This document shows positions 41,227 through 50,169 of a stretch of 50,463 bases of DNA, piece by piece (the stretch's first letter is position 1; every line of letters begins with the position of its first letter). This DNA comes from Hominisplanchenecus murintestinalis (GTDB taxonomy: Bacteria; Bacillota; Clostridia; Lachnospirales; Lachnospiraceae): the NCBI GenBank assembly GCA_004793585.1, contig SRZB01000025.1, positions 1 through 50,463 of the forward strand, written 5' to 3'. A program made the position numbers and the translations under genes. A model generated the notes under the pieces. It saw nothing but the letters and a program-made list of their open reading frames with translations. It did no database searches and was not told the origin of the DNA.

Positions 41227-44200
41227 TCACGCGTTCCATTCATGCATACATCCGTTTATCGCAGGATTCCTGTTCTGTTCACTATCCGGCTCTGTTTCTG
41301 TCTCCGTTTCCGACTCTCCGTCCGGATTCCTTTCACCGCATCGTATACAGCCTCCACCGACATACTCATGCCCTAATGGACTTTCAGCTAAAACGCCGGC
41401 TTCCGCAGCTCCCTCCGCATCCAGAAAGGCTTTTTCACACGTATCGCAGCTCCAGTGTTCTACCACCCCCGGCTCCGTACAGGATGCCCTCTGCGCCTCA
41501 TAATACGTCAGAAGATGCGAAGACATTTCCAAAATCTCTTCCTGCTCCTCCCCACATACGGCGCATATGTATTTTCGGAAACCAGTTTCGGTACACGCAG
41601 GTTCTTTTCTAAACATTTCCTCGCCCTCTGTGTGCCCCAGGGCGGCGACTTCCCGCTGCTCCTCCAATATTTCTCCGCATACCGAACAGTGGCTTCCCGC
41701 TGTCTTTCCGGCTTTTGTACACGTTGCCTCCTCGGGCGCATCCTCCGCTGCACGATGCCCCAGCGCTTCCGTCTCCTGCTGCGCTTCCAGTATCCTGTTA
41801 CATATCCCGCAATGGCTTCCTGCCGTCTTGCCAGTCTCCGTACACGTTGCTTCTATCGCCATATCCTCTACGGCGACATGAAGATGGTCGCTCCAGGATA
41901 ACCTGCCCCCGTTATCCATTTCCTCTATCCCATTCCAGGACTCATCTCCCGGCGGATAATACATATCCGCCGCCACGTTATGAAACACGTTTTTCCCAAA
42001 GGAAGGACGGTTCCCCTCAAATCTTCCTTCTGTCAAATCACTGCAGCAGCCAAAAGCAAATTCCCCTATAGACGCCATACTTGCAGGAATCTGTATATTT
42101 TTCAGGTTTACACAGCCATAGAAAGCGTATGGGCTTATGGCCGTCACACCGTCTTCTATCGCAATCCCGGAAATCATATCTGCACAAGCATGCCACGGAA
42201 TCTGATCCCATGATTCACTGGGCGTCATCTCGCCATCTCCGGAAATACTCAAAATCCCCTCGCTGTTCAGCGTCCATGTCAGCGCTTCCCCACAAGGCAT
42301 ATCAACGGTATGAAACTCGCTCCAGGTAAATATACCAGATCCAAATCTTTCTTTCACATTTTCCCATGAACGATTTCCCGCCGGATAATGCCCATTTGCA
42401 GTTACATTAGAAAACCCATAACCCTTAACCTCCGGCATGTTTCCCTGGAAAGTGACTTCTTTCAATCTGGTGTATCCATGAAACGCGCTCCCGCTAATGC
42501 TCGTAACCTCTTTCCCAACCACCACTTCCTCCATGATATTCCTATAGGAATACCACGGGACGCCGTCGTCGCTCCGCCAGTCCGTCATCTCACCTGTGCC
42601 GCGGATTACCAGAATCCCATCAGCCAGCGTCCATGTCAGCTCGGAACCGCATGAGCCTGCATACTCGTAGTGAATCGGTTCAAACGTGATACTGTTTTTT
42701 TGCGCATATGCTTCCGCAGCGCTTTTCCTATATCCGCGCATCACCAAATTCTCATTATGTCCTTCAAACGCCGTATTGCTTATAGATATTACTGTATATG
42801 GCATCGCAACCTCTGTTAAAGCCGGGCAATTTTTAAAACTATCGCTATAAATATATTTTATATGCCCCAGTATTTTAGCGCTTACAAGGCTGCTGCATCC
42901 CTCAAATACAGATGTTCCAAGATCAGTTACGCTTTCCGGTATGGTTACGCTTATAAGCCCGGAGCATCCCTCAAATACAGATGTTCCAAGATGAGTTACG
43001 TTTTCCGGTATGGTTACGTTTATAAGACCGGAGCATCCCCTAAATGCAGATGCCCCAAGATCAGTTACGCTTTCCGGTATTCTCATATCCTCAAGATTCC
43101 TGCAATATAAAAACGCATTTGTCCCAACAGACGCCACCCCTTCTGCAATCTCTGCTCCCATCAGATTTTCGCATCCGCTAAACGCATAATTTCCAATCCC
43201 TGTAACGCCATCGCTGATCACTACCCTATTTATAAGTTTTCTGTATGTATGCCACGGCGCTGACGCCCAACCCCAGTCTTGCATTTCTCCTGCGCCGCGT
43301 ATCGTCAATACTCCATTTTTCAATATCCAGTTCAGGTTCTCCCCACAACTGCCTCTTTGTTCATATTCAGGCGGCAGCGGCACTGCAACAAACGTGATCC
43401 TCCAGTCTTTTGCAAAGCTTTCCGCAAAGCTCCCTTCATACCCATACATCACAAAGTTTTCATCTGTCTTGTAAAATGCCATTTGTCCTATGCTCTTTAT
43501 CCCATATGGTATTCTGATTTCTGCAAGTTTCGCACATTTACAAAACACCTCTGTGCCCAGACTCCTTATCGTTTCTGGCAACTCTATGCGAGACAGACTT
43601 ACACACTCATAAAAGGCGCCTCTTTCAAGACTCGCCACTCCCTCCGGCAGCCGGATATCTTTTAATCTTTTGCAGTCCCGGAATGCATACTGCCCTATGC
43701 TCGCTACGCTTTGCGGCAAAACAACATTTTCCAGGCTCCCGCATCCATAGAAAGCATAAGCGCCAACATTTTCAACGCCCTCGCCCACCGCTGCCGTATG
43801 GAACAGCCTTCTGTACGTATACCAGGGAGTCTCAGACTTTCCTGCCCAATTTTCCATTTTCCCCGTCCCGCTGATGGTCAGAACCCCTTCCTGCAGTGTC
43901 CATACCAGATTCTCACCGCAAGCGCCCTCAAAAACATCACAGGGAATTTTTTCAAAAGTTATATCATGCTCTTTCGCATAGATATCAGCTTCGCTATATT
44001 TATATCCGAAGATTCTCAGATTTTCATTGACTCCGCTAAAAGCTGTATCATCGATTTCATCTACCGAATACGGAACCGTAACCTCCAGCAACCCCGTACA
44101 ATTTCCAAAAGCCTTTTCCCCTATCCTTGTAATTTCTCCCGGAAGCACAAGATTTTCCAGACTGCTGCATTCATAAAAAGTATATCCTCCGATACCGGTC

Positions 44201-44271
44201 AATCCTTCCGGAAGGTCTATGCTTTTTAAATTACTGCACTGGCTAAATGCCCAATCTCCAAGCGCCCTCAA
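41227..44271 (-). CDS. Leucine-rich-repeat surface protein, middle part (frameshifted and interrupted)
   Basis: About 1,013 residues without a signal peptide. BspA-type LRR_5 repeats recur with the module C-G-E-N-L-x-W-x-L, then GVLTISGTGKM-like and AFYGCGSLENVVLPQSVASI-like stretches, at least five times. Near the end, four Cys-rich modules follow (TETGKTAGSHCGICNRIL, SHCSVCGEIL, FRKYICAVCGEEQEEIL, HWSCDTC). The first codon (TTG) is inside the preceding frame: restoring one G near 44270 joins ..PEGVMG to LRALGDWAF. The last six codons belong to the inserted element. The natural continuation is 35905-35288. If expressed alone it would stay in the cytosol. Confidence 0.8.
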   Translation of the reverse strand: MRALGDWAFSQCSNLKSIDLPEGLTGIGGYTFYECSSLENLVLPGEITRIGEKAFGNCTGLLEVTVPYSVDEIDDTAFSGVNENLRIFGYKYSEADIYAKEHDITFEKIPCDVFEGACGENLVWTLQEGVLTISGTGKMENWAGKSETPWYTYRRLFHTAAVGEGVENVGAYAFYGCGSLENVVLPQSVASIGQYAFRDCKRLKDIRLPEGVASLERGAFYECVSLSRIELPETIRSLGTEVFCKCAKLAEIRIPYGIKSIGQMAFYKTDENFVMYGYEGSFAESFAKDWRITFVAVPLPPEYEQRGSCGENLNWILKNGVLTIRGAGEMQDWGWASAPWHTYRKLINRVVISDGVTGIGNYAFSGCENLMGAEIAEGVASVGTNAFLYCRNLEDMRIPESVTDLGASAFRGCSGLINVTIPENVTHLGTSVFEGCSGLISVTIPESVTDLGTSVFEGCSSLVSAKILGHIKYIYSDSFKNCPALTEVAMPYTVISISNTAFEGHNENLVMRGYRKSAAEAYAQKNSITFEPIHYEYAGSCGSELTWTLADGILVIRGTGEMTDWRSDDGVPWYSYRNIMEEVVVGKEVTSISGSAFHGYTRLKEVTFQGNMPEVKGYGFSNVTANGHYPAGNRSWENVKERFGSGIFTWSEFHTVDMPCGEALTWTLNSEGILSISGDGEMTPSESWDQIPWHACADMISGIAIEDGVTAISPYAFYGCVNLKNIQIPASMASIGEFAFGCCSDLTEGRFEGNRPSFGKNVFHNVAADMYYPPGDESWNGIEEMDNGGRLSWSDHLHVAVEDMAIEATCTETGKTAGSHCGICNRILEAQQETEALGHRAAEDAPEEATCTKAGKTAGSHCSVCGEILEEQREVAALGHTEGEEMFRKEPACTETGFRKYICAVCGEEQEEILEMSSHLLTYYEAQRASCTEPGVVEHWSCDTCEKAFLDAEGAAEAGVLAESPLGHEYVGGGCIRCGERNPDGESETETETEPDSEQNRNPAINGCMHEWNA
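41233..41235. other. Attachment-site core, right end of the element
   Basis: GTT at the junction CCTCACGC-GTT-CCATTCATGC. On the coding strand it is the AAC codon (Asn) at which the host frame resumes. Confidence 0.6.
42884..43090 (-). repeat. Three tandem 69-bp repeats
   Basis: Copies in phase at 42926, 42995 and 43064 (marker GTTACG.TTTCCGGTA) differ at few bases. Each encodes one 23-residue leucine-rich repeat (..SVTDLGTSVFEGCSGLISVT..). They offer a substrate for slippage or unequal recombination. Confidence 0.8.
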
Positions 44272-47177
44272 ACCATCACACCTTCTGGTATCTCAATCCT
44301 CCTCAGGCTGACGCATTCATTAAATACATAAGAGCCTATCGACGTCACACTCTTCGGTATCTCAATGCCCTCCAGGCTGACGCAGCTTTCAAACGCACGA
44401 TATCCTATCCTTGTCACACCCTCCGGCACTTCAATATCGATAAGTCCCCCGCATCTGCGGAAAGCATAATTCCCGATGCTGCTTACCCCCTCGTCAATTA
44501 CCACTTTGTCAAAAAGATGCTCGCATGTCTCCCACGGCACTGCTTTCAGATTGCCCCAATCATACATCTCCCCTGTCCCGTGGATAAGCAGCGTTCTATC
44601 TTGGATCTCCCAAGTCAGATTCTCCCCGCATGGCTCTATTTTATGCCAGTCTGCGTACAGCTTTTCATCTCCATATGTGGTGACTATGGTATCGGCCGTC
44701 ACCCGGTCTCCTCCCTGAACCGCAGGACGCCACCCTCTGAAAATATAACCCGCTCTGACAGGTTCCGGCAGTTCCCCATAAGCCTCCCCCAGCCTGACGT
44801 CCATGCAATCGCTGTCCATCTCCCCTCCCAAAGGATAGAATTTCACCCGATGCACTTCATTCAGAATCCTCACCTTTTCCGGATTCTCCGGATCCAGCGC
44901 GTAATACAGCGGCACTCCCCCTTCCGTGCAGTACCATATCACCATACCGTTGCACACAATTGGCTTACAGTTGGAAAGAGCGCCTGTCTCAGACGTATAA
45001 ATCTCGCCTTCCGGATTTCCTTCCCCATCCAGAAAGACATAATTCAAAAGACCATCCACGTCCCACATCAGGAGGAACCTTGCATCGCTAAGCTTTACCA
45101 GATGCGGCGTAGATACCTTCTCATTCCCCTTATAACTGGTAATCCAGCGTAAAGCAGTTCCTTCGCTCGTAAAGTTATCCTTTTGCGTACAGGTTACAAA
45201 AATATTTCTTACCTTTCGTGTCTCAGGAATCAGATCCTTATAAAGAGAATTTCCCGCCACCAGATACGACGTTTCCGAAGCCTCCAGCCCTCCTACCGAA
45301 GCCCCCGTATTATTATCTCCCGTGAAACCGGAAAGCGGAAAAACATCTACCGTATCACAGGAGGTATTCAGAGGCCGCTTATCAATGTCTTTCTCATAAC
45401 GGCTCAGCACAATCGCTCTCGGATGCGCGTCCCCATGATCAGCCGCGACCAGCTTCTGCCCGTCTACAAGCACAAACTGGTTAAAGGAATGGGTGACATA
45501 TCCAAAGAAAATGACCGACACCCCCGTGCTCTGCTGAACAACTTCCATCGTAGAAACTTGCACGGAAAACGTCACATTCGCCTGATGGATTTCCCCATTG
45601 CTGAGCGCGTACATCTCATGGCATGTACGCACAAACAGAAGGTCTCCGCTCTGCGCCATCCTGAGGCTTCCGGCCTCAAACGGCTCCGTCGTATTCGCCC
45701 CATACAATCCCACCGAATCCAGCCTCTGCCAGTCCTTCGTGTACTTAACTACACGCATAACCTCCACACTATCATCTTCATCAGGATTTGGCTGCCCAAA
45801 TACAAGAAAATTGTAGTCCTCGCCCGCATAAAACCCGCCGAATAAAGGCAATTCCACAGGAATCTTTTTTCTATCCAGAACCCTCCCGTCCATGCTGCAG
45901 CGTTCTGCAGTGACATAGTTTCCTATTTTGTTATGTCTTCCCGCAGCGAGTCCATCGTCATGTCTCTTTCCTACATATTCTACACGGTTCATCGTCCCAT
46001 CCCCATTCTCTTCCAGGTAAGACGTGACCACTCTTCCATACGTATTATAATTCTGCGTCCCCTTATTGCTGCTTTCCGCCCCCGCCAGATCTGACAGACC
46101 GCCTGGCGCGATTGCCTCCGAATGACCGGAACGGTAAACACCAAGCGCGTCATTGCAGCCGCAAAACACATTTTTTCCATAAGCAATAAAGGTATCTGGT
46201 ACATTTAAACGGGTAAGCCCGGTACACCATGCGAATGTATAATCTTTAATCTCCGTGATCCCGGATGGAACCGTCAGCTCTGTCAGTCCGCTGCAGCCTG
46301 CAAATGCATATTCCCCAATCTTCGTCACACCGGACGGAAGCGCCAGCTCTGCCAGTCCGCTGCAATCTGCGAATGCATATTCTCCAATCTCCGTCACACC
46401 GGACGGAAGCGCCAGCTCCGTCAGTCCGCTGCAGCCTGCGAACGCAAACCCCTCAATCATCTTTATCTGTTCCGGGATTAAGATACTTTTCAGGCTGCTG
46501 CACCCATAAAATGTGTACGTATTAATTTCTGTCATGCCCTCCGGCACTTCCATTTCCCTCAGGCTTGAACACCCGTAAAATGCAAAACCCTCAATCTCCG
46601 TCAGTTCACCTTCTATTTCCACTCTTTCCAGGTTGCTGCATCCATAAAATGTGCTGCCTTGAATTCTGCTCACCTCTGAAGGCAATACGATACTTCTCAG
46701 GCTGCTGCACGCCTCAAATGCGTACGACTCAATCTCTGTCACTCCCGAAGGCAGCGCGATACTGGTCAGTTTTCTGCAATTATAAAACGAGGAGTCACCA
46801 ATCTTTATCATGCTGCCAGGAAGTTCAATACTACTTAGCTCTGTACAATCAGCAAAGGCATTCATACCTGTACTCGTCACTCCCTCGGAAACCACTACGC
46901 TCCGGATCTTCTTACGGTATCTGCCCCACGTTTTTGCCGAGTGAATATGCCATTCATACACATCCTCCATCTCCCCGCTTCCTGACACGACAAGTTTCCC
47001 TTCTGTATCCAACGTCCATGTCAGACTCTCTCCGCAGGTGCCAGAAGCCATCGCTTCTGGCTCTTCAGATTCTGTCATCTCCGTCTCTGATGCGTACACT
47101 TCCATCCTCCCCATTGCCGCGGATGACCACGCCAACAGAAGTATCAACAGCCACATTTTCCACTTTCTTTTTCCCAT
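44268..47177 (-). CDS. Leucine-rich-repeat surface protein, N-terminal part
   Basis: 969 residues. Signal peptide 1-31 (MGKRKWKMWLLILLLAWSSA), then BspA-type LRR_5 repeats (about 85-355). A region of about 400 residues that could be a beta-propeller (VLVDGQKLVAADHGDAHPRA, DARFLLMWDVDGLLNYVFLD) follows. Then comes an InlB B-repeat-like segment (AGYIFRGWRPAVQGGDRVTA..KLYADW), then more LRR. The protein should be exported and bind host or bacterial partners. Its frame ends ..EIPEGVMV just where a one-base loss occurs; the frame continues at 44271. A near-consensus promoter stands 63 bases upstream. Confidence 0.85.
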   Translation of the reverse strand: MGKRKWKMWLLILLLAWSSAAMGRMEVYASETEMTESEEPEAMASGTCGESLTWTLDTEGKLVVSGSGEMEDVYEWHIHSAKTWGRYRKKIRSVVVSEGVTSTGMNAFADCTELSSIELPGSMIKIGDSSFYNCRKLTSIALPSGVTEIESYAFEACSSLRSIVLPSEVSRIQGSTFYGCSNLERVEIEGELTEIEGFAFYGCSSLREMEVPEGMTEINTYTFYGCSSLKSILIPEQIKMIEGFAFAGCSGLTELALPSGVTEIGEYAFADCSGLAELALPSGVTKIGEYAFAGCSGLTELTVPSGITEIKDYTFAWCTGLTRLNVPDTFIAYGKNVFCGCNDALGVYRSGHSEAIAPGGLSDLAGAESSNKGTQNYNTYGRVVTSYLEENGDGTMNRVEYVGKRHDDGLAAGRHNKIGNYVTAERCSMDGRVLDRKKIPVELPLFGGFYAGEDYNFLVFGQPNPDEDDSVEVMRVVKYTKDWQRLDSVGLYGANTTEPFEAGSLRMAQSGDLLFVRTCHEMYALSNGEIHQANVTFSVQVSTMEVVQQSTGVSVIFFGYVTHSFNQFVLVDGQKLVAADHGDAHPRAIVLSRYEKDIDKRPLNTSCDTVDVFPLSGFTGDNNTGASVGGLEASETSYLVAGNSLYKDLIPETRKVRNIFVTCTQKDNFTSEGTALRWITSYKGNEKVSTPHLVKLSDARFLLMWDVDGLLNYVFLDGEGNPEGEIYTSETGALSNCKPIVCNGMVIWYCTEGGVPLYYALDPENPEKVRILNEVHRVKFYPLGGEMDSDCMDVRLGEAYGELPEPVRAGYIFRGWRPAVQGGDRVTADTIVTTYGDEKLYADWHKIEPCGENLTWEIQDRTLLIHGTGEMYDWGNLKAVPWETCEHLFDKVVIDEGVSSIGNYAFRRCGGLIDIEVPEGVTRIGYRAFESCVSLEGIEIPKSVTSIGSYVFNECVSLRRIEIPEGVMV
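46255..46461 (-). repeat. Three tandem 69-bp repeats
   Basis: Copies at 46255, 46324 and 46393 (69-base period; marker GTCACACCGGACGGAAGCGC in two copies). Each encodes one LRR (GLTELALPSGVTEIGEYAFA) and they are nearly identical, which points to recent duplication or gene conversion. Confidence 0.8.
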
Positions 47178-47239
47178 ACTCTTTCCTTCTCCTTTTTTAG
47201 CAAATTGCCTTTGTCACACGCCCCACAAATTGTTAATTT

Positions 47240-47268
47240 ATTATATCCCCTTCCACAATTACGTGCAA
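47240..47268 (-). promoter_or_regulatory. Promoter of the giant surface-protein gene
   Basis: On the minus strand, TTGCAC (47263-47268), 17 bases, TATAAT (47240-47245). Confidence 0.75.
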
Positions 47269-47333
47269 CTATTTTGTCAGAAAATAAATTTGTATCCAAA
47301 AATTTGAATTTCTGCTGAAAAAATAGAGTTAAT

Positions 47334-47516
47334 ATGCCCGACTTTGATTTGGCAATTGAAATCGCAAATTATTTTGATGTCGGCATCGAAGAATTATTAG
47401 ACGGAGAAAGAAAGATGGATATGATTGAAAAGAAACAAGAAGAAACTCTCTTAAAAGTAGCTGACTACGGCAACAATGAACGGATAGCTTTCTCAAAGAG
47501 GCTCCGCCATCTGCAA
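47334..47516 (+). pseudogene. C-terminal remnant of an XRE-family regulator
   Basis: PDFDLAIEIANYFDVGIEEL then LDGERKMDMIEKKQEETLLK is the end of an HTH_3 domain and the linker found in Clostridia XRE repressors. The N-terminal recognition helices are missing and the frame continues only to AFSKRLRHL. It has no ribosome site. Confidence 0.6.
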
Positions 47517-47556
47517 AGGACGTCCGCGATTTCATTTTATCACAGGCGTCCTTTCT
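47515..47556 (+). terminator. Terminator-like hairpin
   Basis: AAAGGACG (47515-47522) pairs with CGTCCTTT (47547-47554), followed by CTTATTTT. It probably ended the lost regulator gene. Confidence 0.5.
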
Positions 47557-47611
47557 TATTTTCAATCACATATTGCTTATCCATTCTTCTAAAAGACACG
47601 GCGGGCATTCA

Positions 47612-49813
47612 CTATCTGGTATAGTGTTCCACAATCATACGCTGCGCCCGCTCATCATAATAAATATCCTCATACTCCGTCCCTTTCTTGCTAAGGCGCG
47701 GCGCCAGGAAAAGCCCTGCCGATTTCCCCTTTTCCGTAACTTCTTTCCTGGGAATCCTACCGTAAAAGACCTGGGACGCCAGCTCCTCTGACAGCACAAA
47801 CCGAAAAATTTCCGCCCCGCTGATTTTTTTCGTGGTGTCCGGATTCCGCAGCTCATTTAATTTCTCTGCGATTTCTGTCACAAGATATTTCTCAGCATAA
47901 GGAAAACGCTCTGCCTGCTCTGCAGTCAGAGAAAACTCCCGTTTGATTGCTGAAGCTTTCTTTACACTTCCGCCTCCCAGCACTTCTTCGATTTCCCCAA
48001 AATGTAGCTTTTCCCGCTGCCCGCCCGTAAACTCCAGAATCCTATCTGCAAAACGCTGTCCGTATTTTTTCGCTTTATTCTCTCCAACTCCAGATACCCG
48101 CAGCATTTCTTTCCTGTCAGCCGGAAGCTTTATACACATTTCTACCAGGGTTTTATCTGAAAAGATCAGATATGGCGGAACGCCCTCTTCTCTGGCTATT
48201 GCCATACGCAGCTCCCTCAGTCCATCGAACAGCTCCAGTCCCCTGCTGTTCAAAATGTCTGTTCTTCCGGGCTTTTTCTTTCCTGTCGTTCCGGAAACAC
48301 GGTTTAAAGTGTCGGCTGCCGACGCGCCTTCTACAATCTCCTCTTTTACTTTTTTCAGAAAAATCTTTCCGCCATTTTCCAAAAATTCCCTTCCTTTTTC
48401 CGTAACCTTTACCAGCGCATACTTATCCTTCGTCTTACACAAAAATCCATCCAGCATCATCTGCTCCATAATTTCTTTAATCGCCGGTTCCGTCAAATCC
48501 TTTAGCGCACCGTAGCGTTGCTTCATCTCCCCCACACACGCCGCGATTTTCCTGGCCTCTTCCGTCACATCCAGTTCCTCAAACTCCTTCCGGCAATTGG
48601 AACAGCTCTCGCACGCCCCCATTCCCTGCTCCCCAAAATAACGCAGTATATACTCCCGGAGACAGTTTTTCGTCAGACAGTAGTGTACTATGCTCTGCAG
48701 CCGTTCTTCGTCCCGCTCCCTGACTGCCCGCGCCTCCTCCGGTGTAAAATCGGGATTTTCCTCTTTGCTGTTCAGCAGAAAACGGTTAATCACCAAATCC
48801 TGTGCCGAATACAGCAAAATACACTCCGACGGTTCCCCGTCGCGCCCTGCGCGCCCCGCTTCCTGATAGTAATTTTCTATACTCTGGGGCATATTGTAAT
48901 GAATGACATAGCGAACATTCGACTTGTCAATTCCCATCCCAAACGCATTTGTCGCCACCATCACCAGGCTCCGTTCATAAATAAAATCCTCCTGGTTCTG
49001 CTGACGTTCCACATTTCCAAGCCCTGCATGGTATTTCGTTACGGCTATCCCCTCCGCCGCAAGTCTTTCAAACACAGCGTCCACATTTTTCCTCGTTGCA
49101 CAGTAGATAATCCCGCTCTCATTCTTGTGCCCTGCCACATAATCCAGAACATACGCATCCTTTTTCCTTATATTCTCCACCGCAAAGTACAGATTTTCCC
49201 GGTTAAATCCAGTTACCAGAACCTTTGGCTCCGAAAGTCCCAATACACACTGAATATCCTCTTTCACCGCCTCCGTAGCCGTGGCCGTAAATGCGCTGAT
49301 AATCGGACGTTTCGGCATCTGCTTGATAAACTGCACAATTTTCAGGTAGCTTGGCCGGAAATCCTGCCCCCACTGAGAGATGCAGTGTGCCTCATCCACC
49401 GTCACCATACAAATATCAGCATTTTCTGCAAATGCCATAAACGCCGGAGTTTCCAGCCGTTCCGGAGCCACATAAATAATCTTATACCTTCCATTTGCCG
49501 CATAATACATCGCTTTGGAAATCTGATTTTCCGTCAGAGAGCTGTTAATGTAAGCTGCGTGGATTCCTGCCTGATTTAATGCGCTGACCTGATCTTTCAT
49601 AAGAGAAATGAGTGGAGAAATAACGACGGTAATTCCCGGCAGCATAAGCGCCGGCACCTGATAGCAAATCGATTTGCCAGCCCCAGTGGGCATAATGCCC
49701 AGAACATCCTGCCCCGCAAGAACCGCATCAATCAATATTTCCTGCCCCTCCCGGAAGGAGGGGTAGCCGAAATATCTTTCTAAAATATCATATTTTGTTG
49801 TGCCCTGCACCAT
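47612..49813 (-). CDS. recQ: ATP-dependent DNA helicase RecQ
   Basis: 733 residues. Walker A MPTGAGKS (41-48), DEAH in VTVDEAHCISQWGQDFRPSY, helicase C domain with NAFGMGIDKSNVRYVIHYNM and QEAGRAGRDGE. A RecQ zinc region with C-x-S-C-x2-C follows (GACESCSNCRKEFEEL), then an RQC-like winged helix and an HRDC domain (about 510-590; LFDGLRELRMAIAREEGVPP). The C-terminal 130 residues (IRRKEVTEKGK-like region, GLFLAPRLSKKGTEYEDIYY) form the extra domain of long Firmicute RecQ forms. It unwinds recombination and repair intermediates 3' to 5'. AAAGGA precedes the ATG by 6-7 bases. Confidence 0.9.
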   Translation of the reverse strand: MVQGTTKYDILERYFGYPSFREGQEILIDAVLAGQDVLGIMPTGAGKSICYQVPALMLPGITVVISPLISLMKDQVSALNQAGIHAAYINSSLTENQISKAMYYAANGRYKIIYVAPERLETPAFMAFAENADICMVTVDEAHCISQWGQDFRPSYLKIVQFIKQMPKRPIISAFTATATEAVKEDIQCVLGLSEPKVLVTGFNRENLYFAVENIRKKDAYVLDYVAGHKNESGIIYCATRKNVDAVFERLAAEGIAVTKYHAGLGNVERQQNQEDFIYERSLVMVATNAFGMGIDKSNVRYVIHYNMPQSIENYYQEAGRAGRDGEPSECILLYSAQDLVINRFLLNSKEENPDFTPEEARAVRERDEERLQSIVHYCLTKNCLREYILRYFGEQGMGACESCSNCRKEFEELDVTEEARKIAACVGEMKQRYGALKDLTEPAIKEIMEQMMLDGFLCKTKDKYALVKVTEKGREFLENGGKIFLKKVKEEIVEGASAADTLNRVSGTTGKKKPGRTDILNSRGLELFDGLRELRMAIAREEGVPPYLIFSDKTLVEMCIKLPADRKEMLRVSGVGENKAKKYGQRFADRILEFTGGQREKLHFGEIEEVLGGGSVKKASAIKREFSLTAEQAERFPYAEKYLVTEIAEKLNELRNPDTTKKISGAEIFRFVLSEELASQVFYGRIPRKEVTEKGKSAGLFLAPRLSKKGTEYEDIYYDERAQRMIVEHYTR

Positions 49814-49827
49814 AGATTTCCTTTCTT

Positions 49828-50028
49828 TTACTGAATAAATAGAGACGCTCTTTTTCCAAAATATATTTTGTTCAGTACAATCATAATAATCGTAGTAATA
49901 AAATTTGTCACATTCGCTGTGCTCAGCAAAAACTCCTGCGTAATTGCCGAAACTGCAATAATAATATACCAGTACCGCAGTTCCTTCCCCATAATGCCCT
50001 CCGGTAAAACACTGGACTGTTGGGACAT
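49828..50028 (-). CDS. Small membrane protein, unknown
   Basis: 66 residues with two predicted helices (about 19-38, YWYIIIAVSAITQEFLL; about 42-57, TNFITTIIMIVLNK). It ends 15 bases before recQ and would be cotranscribed. The frame is open without a stop upstream to about 50108 (..NDTPQPLYSEKEEQNEYQYG). A perfect AAGGAGG-A-ATG at 50099 lies one base out of frame, so the original protein may have been about 90 residues and lost one base right after its start codon. Family not recognised. Confidence 0.5.
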   Translation of the reverse strand: MSQQSSVLPEGIMGKELRYWYIIIAVSAITQEFLLSTANVTNFITTIIMIVLNKIYFGKRASLFIQ

Positions 50029-50140
50029 ATCCCCACCTACACCGTATTGATACTCATTCTGTTCTTCTTTCTCCGAATAAAGTGGCTGCGGGGTATCATT
50101 CCTCCTTCAAAAGCCTACAATTTTTCATTACCCTACCGTC

Positions 50141-50169
50141 ATAATATCCCAAAAGAAATTGCCCGTCAA
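50141..50169 (-). promoter_or_regulatory. Promoter upstream of the small membrane protein and recQ
   Basis: On the minus strand, TTGACG (50164-50169), 17 bases, TATTAT (50141-50146). Confidence 0.7.

Larger units (their letters stand above)
35906..41232 (-). mobile_element. 5.3-kb integrative mobilizable element inserted in the surface-protein gene
   Basis: Bounded by the triplet GTT at 35906-35908 and again at 41233-41235 (AAC on the coding strand). Removing 35906-41232 rejoins the host frame exactly. Contents: an unknown coiled-coil gene, MobA/MobL relaxase, oriT-like site, DUF3847, TnpW and serine recombinase. The recombinase start lies 60 bases from the right end and reads inward. A large serine recombinase needs only a 2-bp common core, so part of the 3-bp match may be chance. 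Confidence 0.85.

Noticed and set aside
42884..43090. Attachment sites or transposon ends
   Set aside because: The repeats keep the reading frame and encode LRR units, so they are coding repeats, not mobile-element ends.
44247..45152. A 301-codon + strand frame opposite the surface-protein gene
   Set aside because: Antisense shadow of the LRR gene; no signals of its own.
48518..49579. A 353-codon + strand frame opposite recQ
   Set aside because: Antisense shadow of the helicase core.
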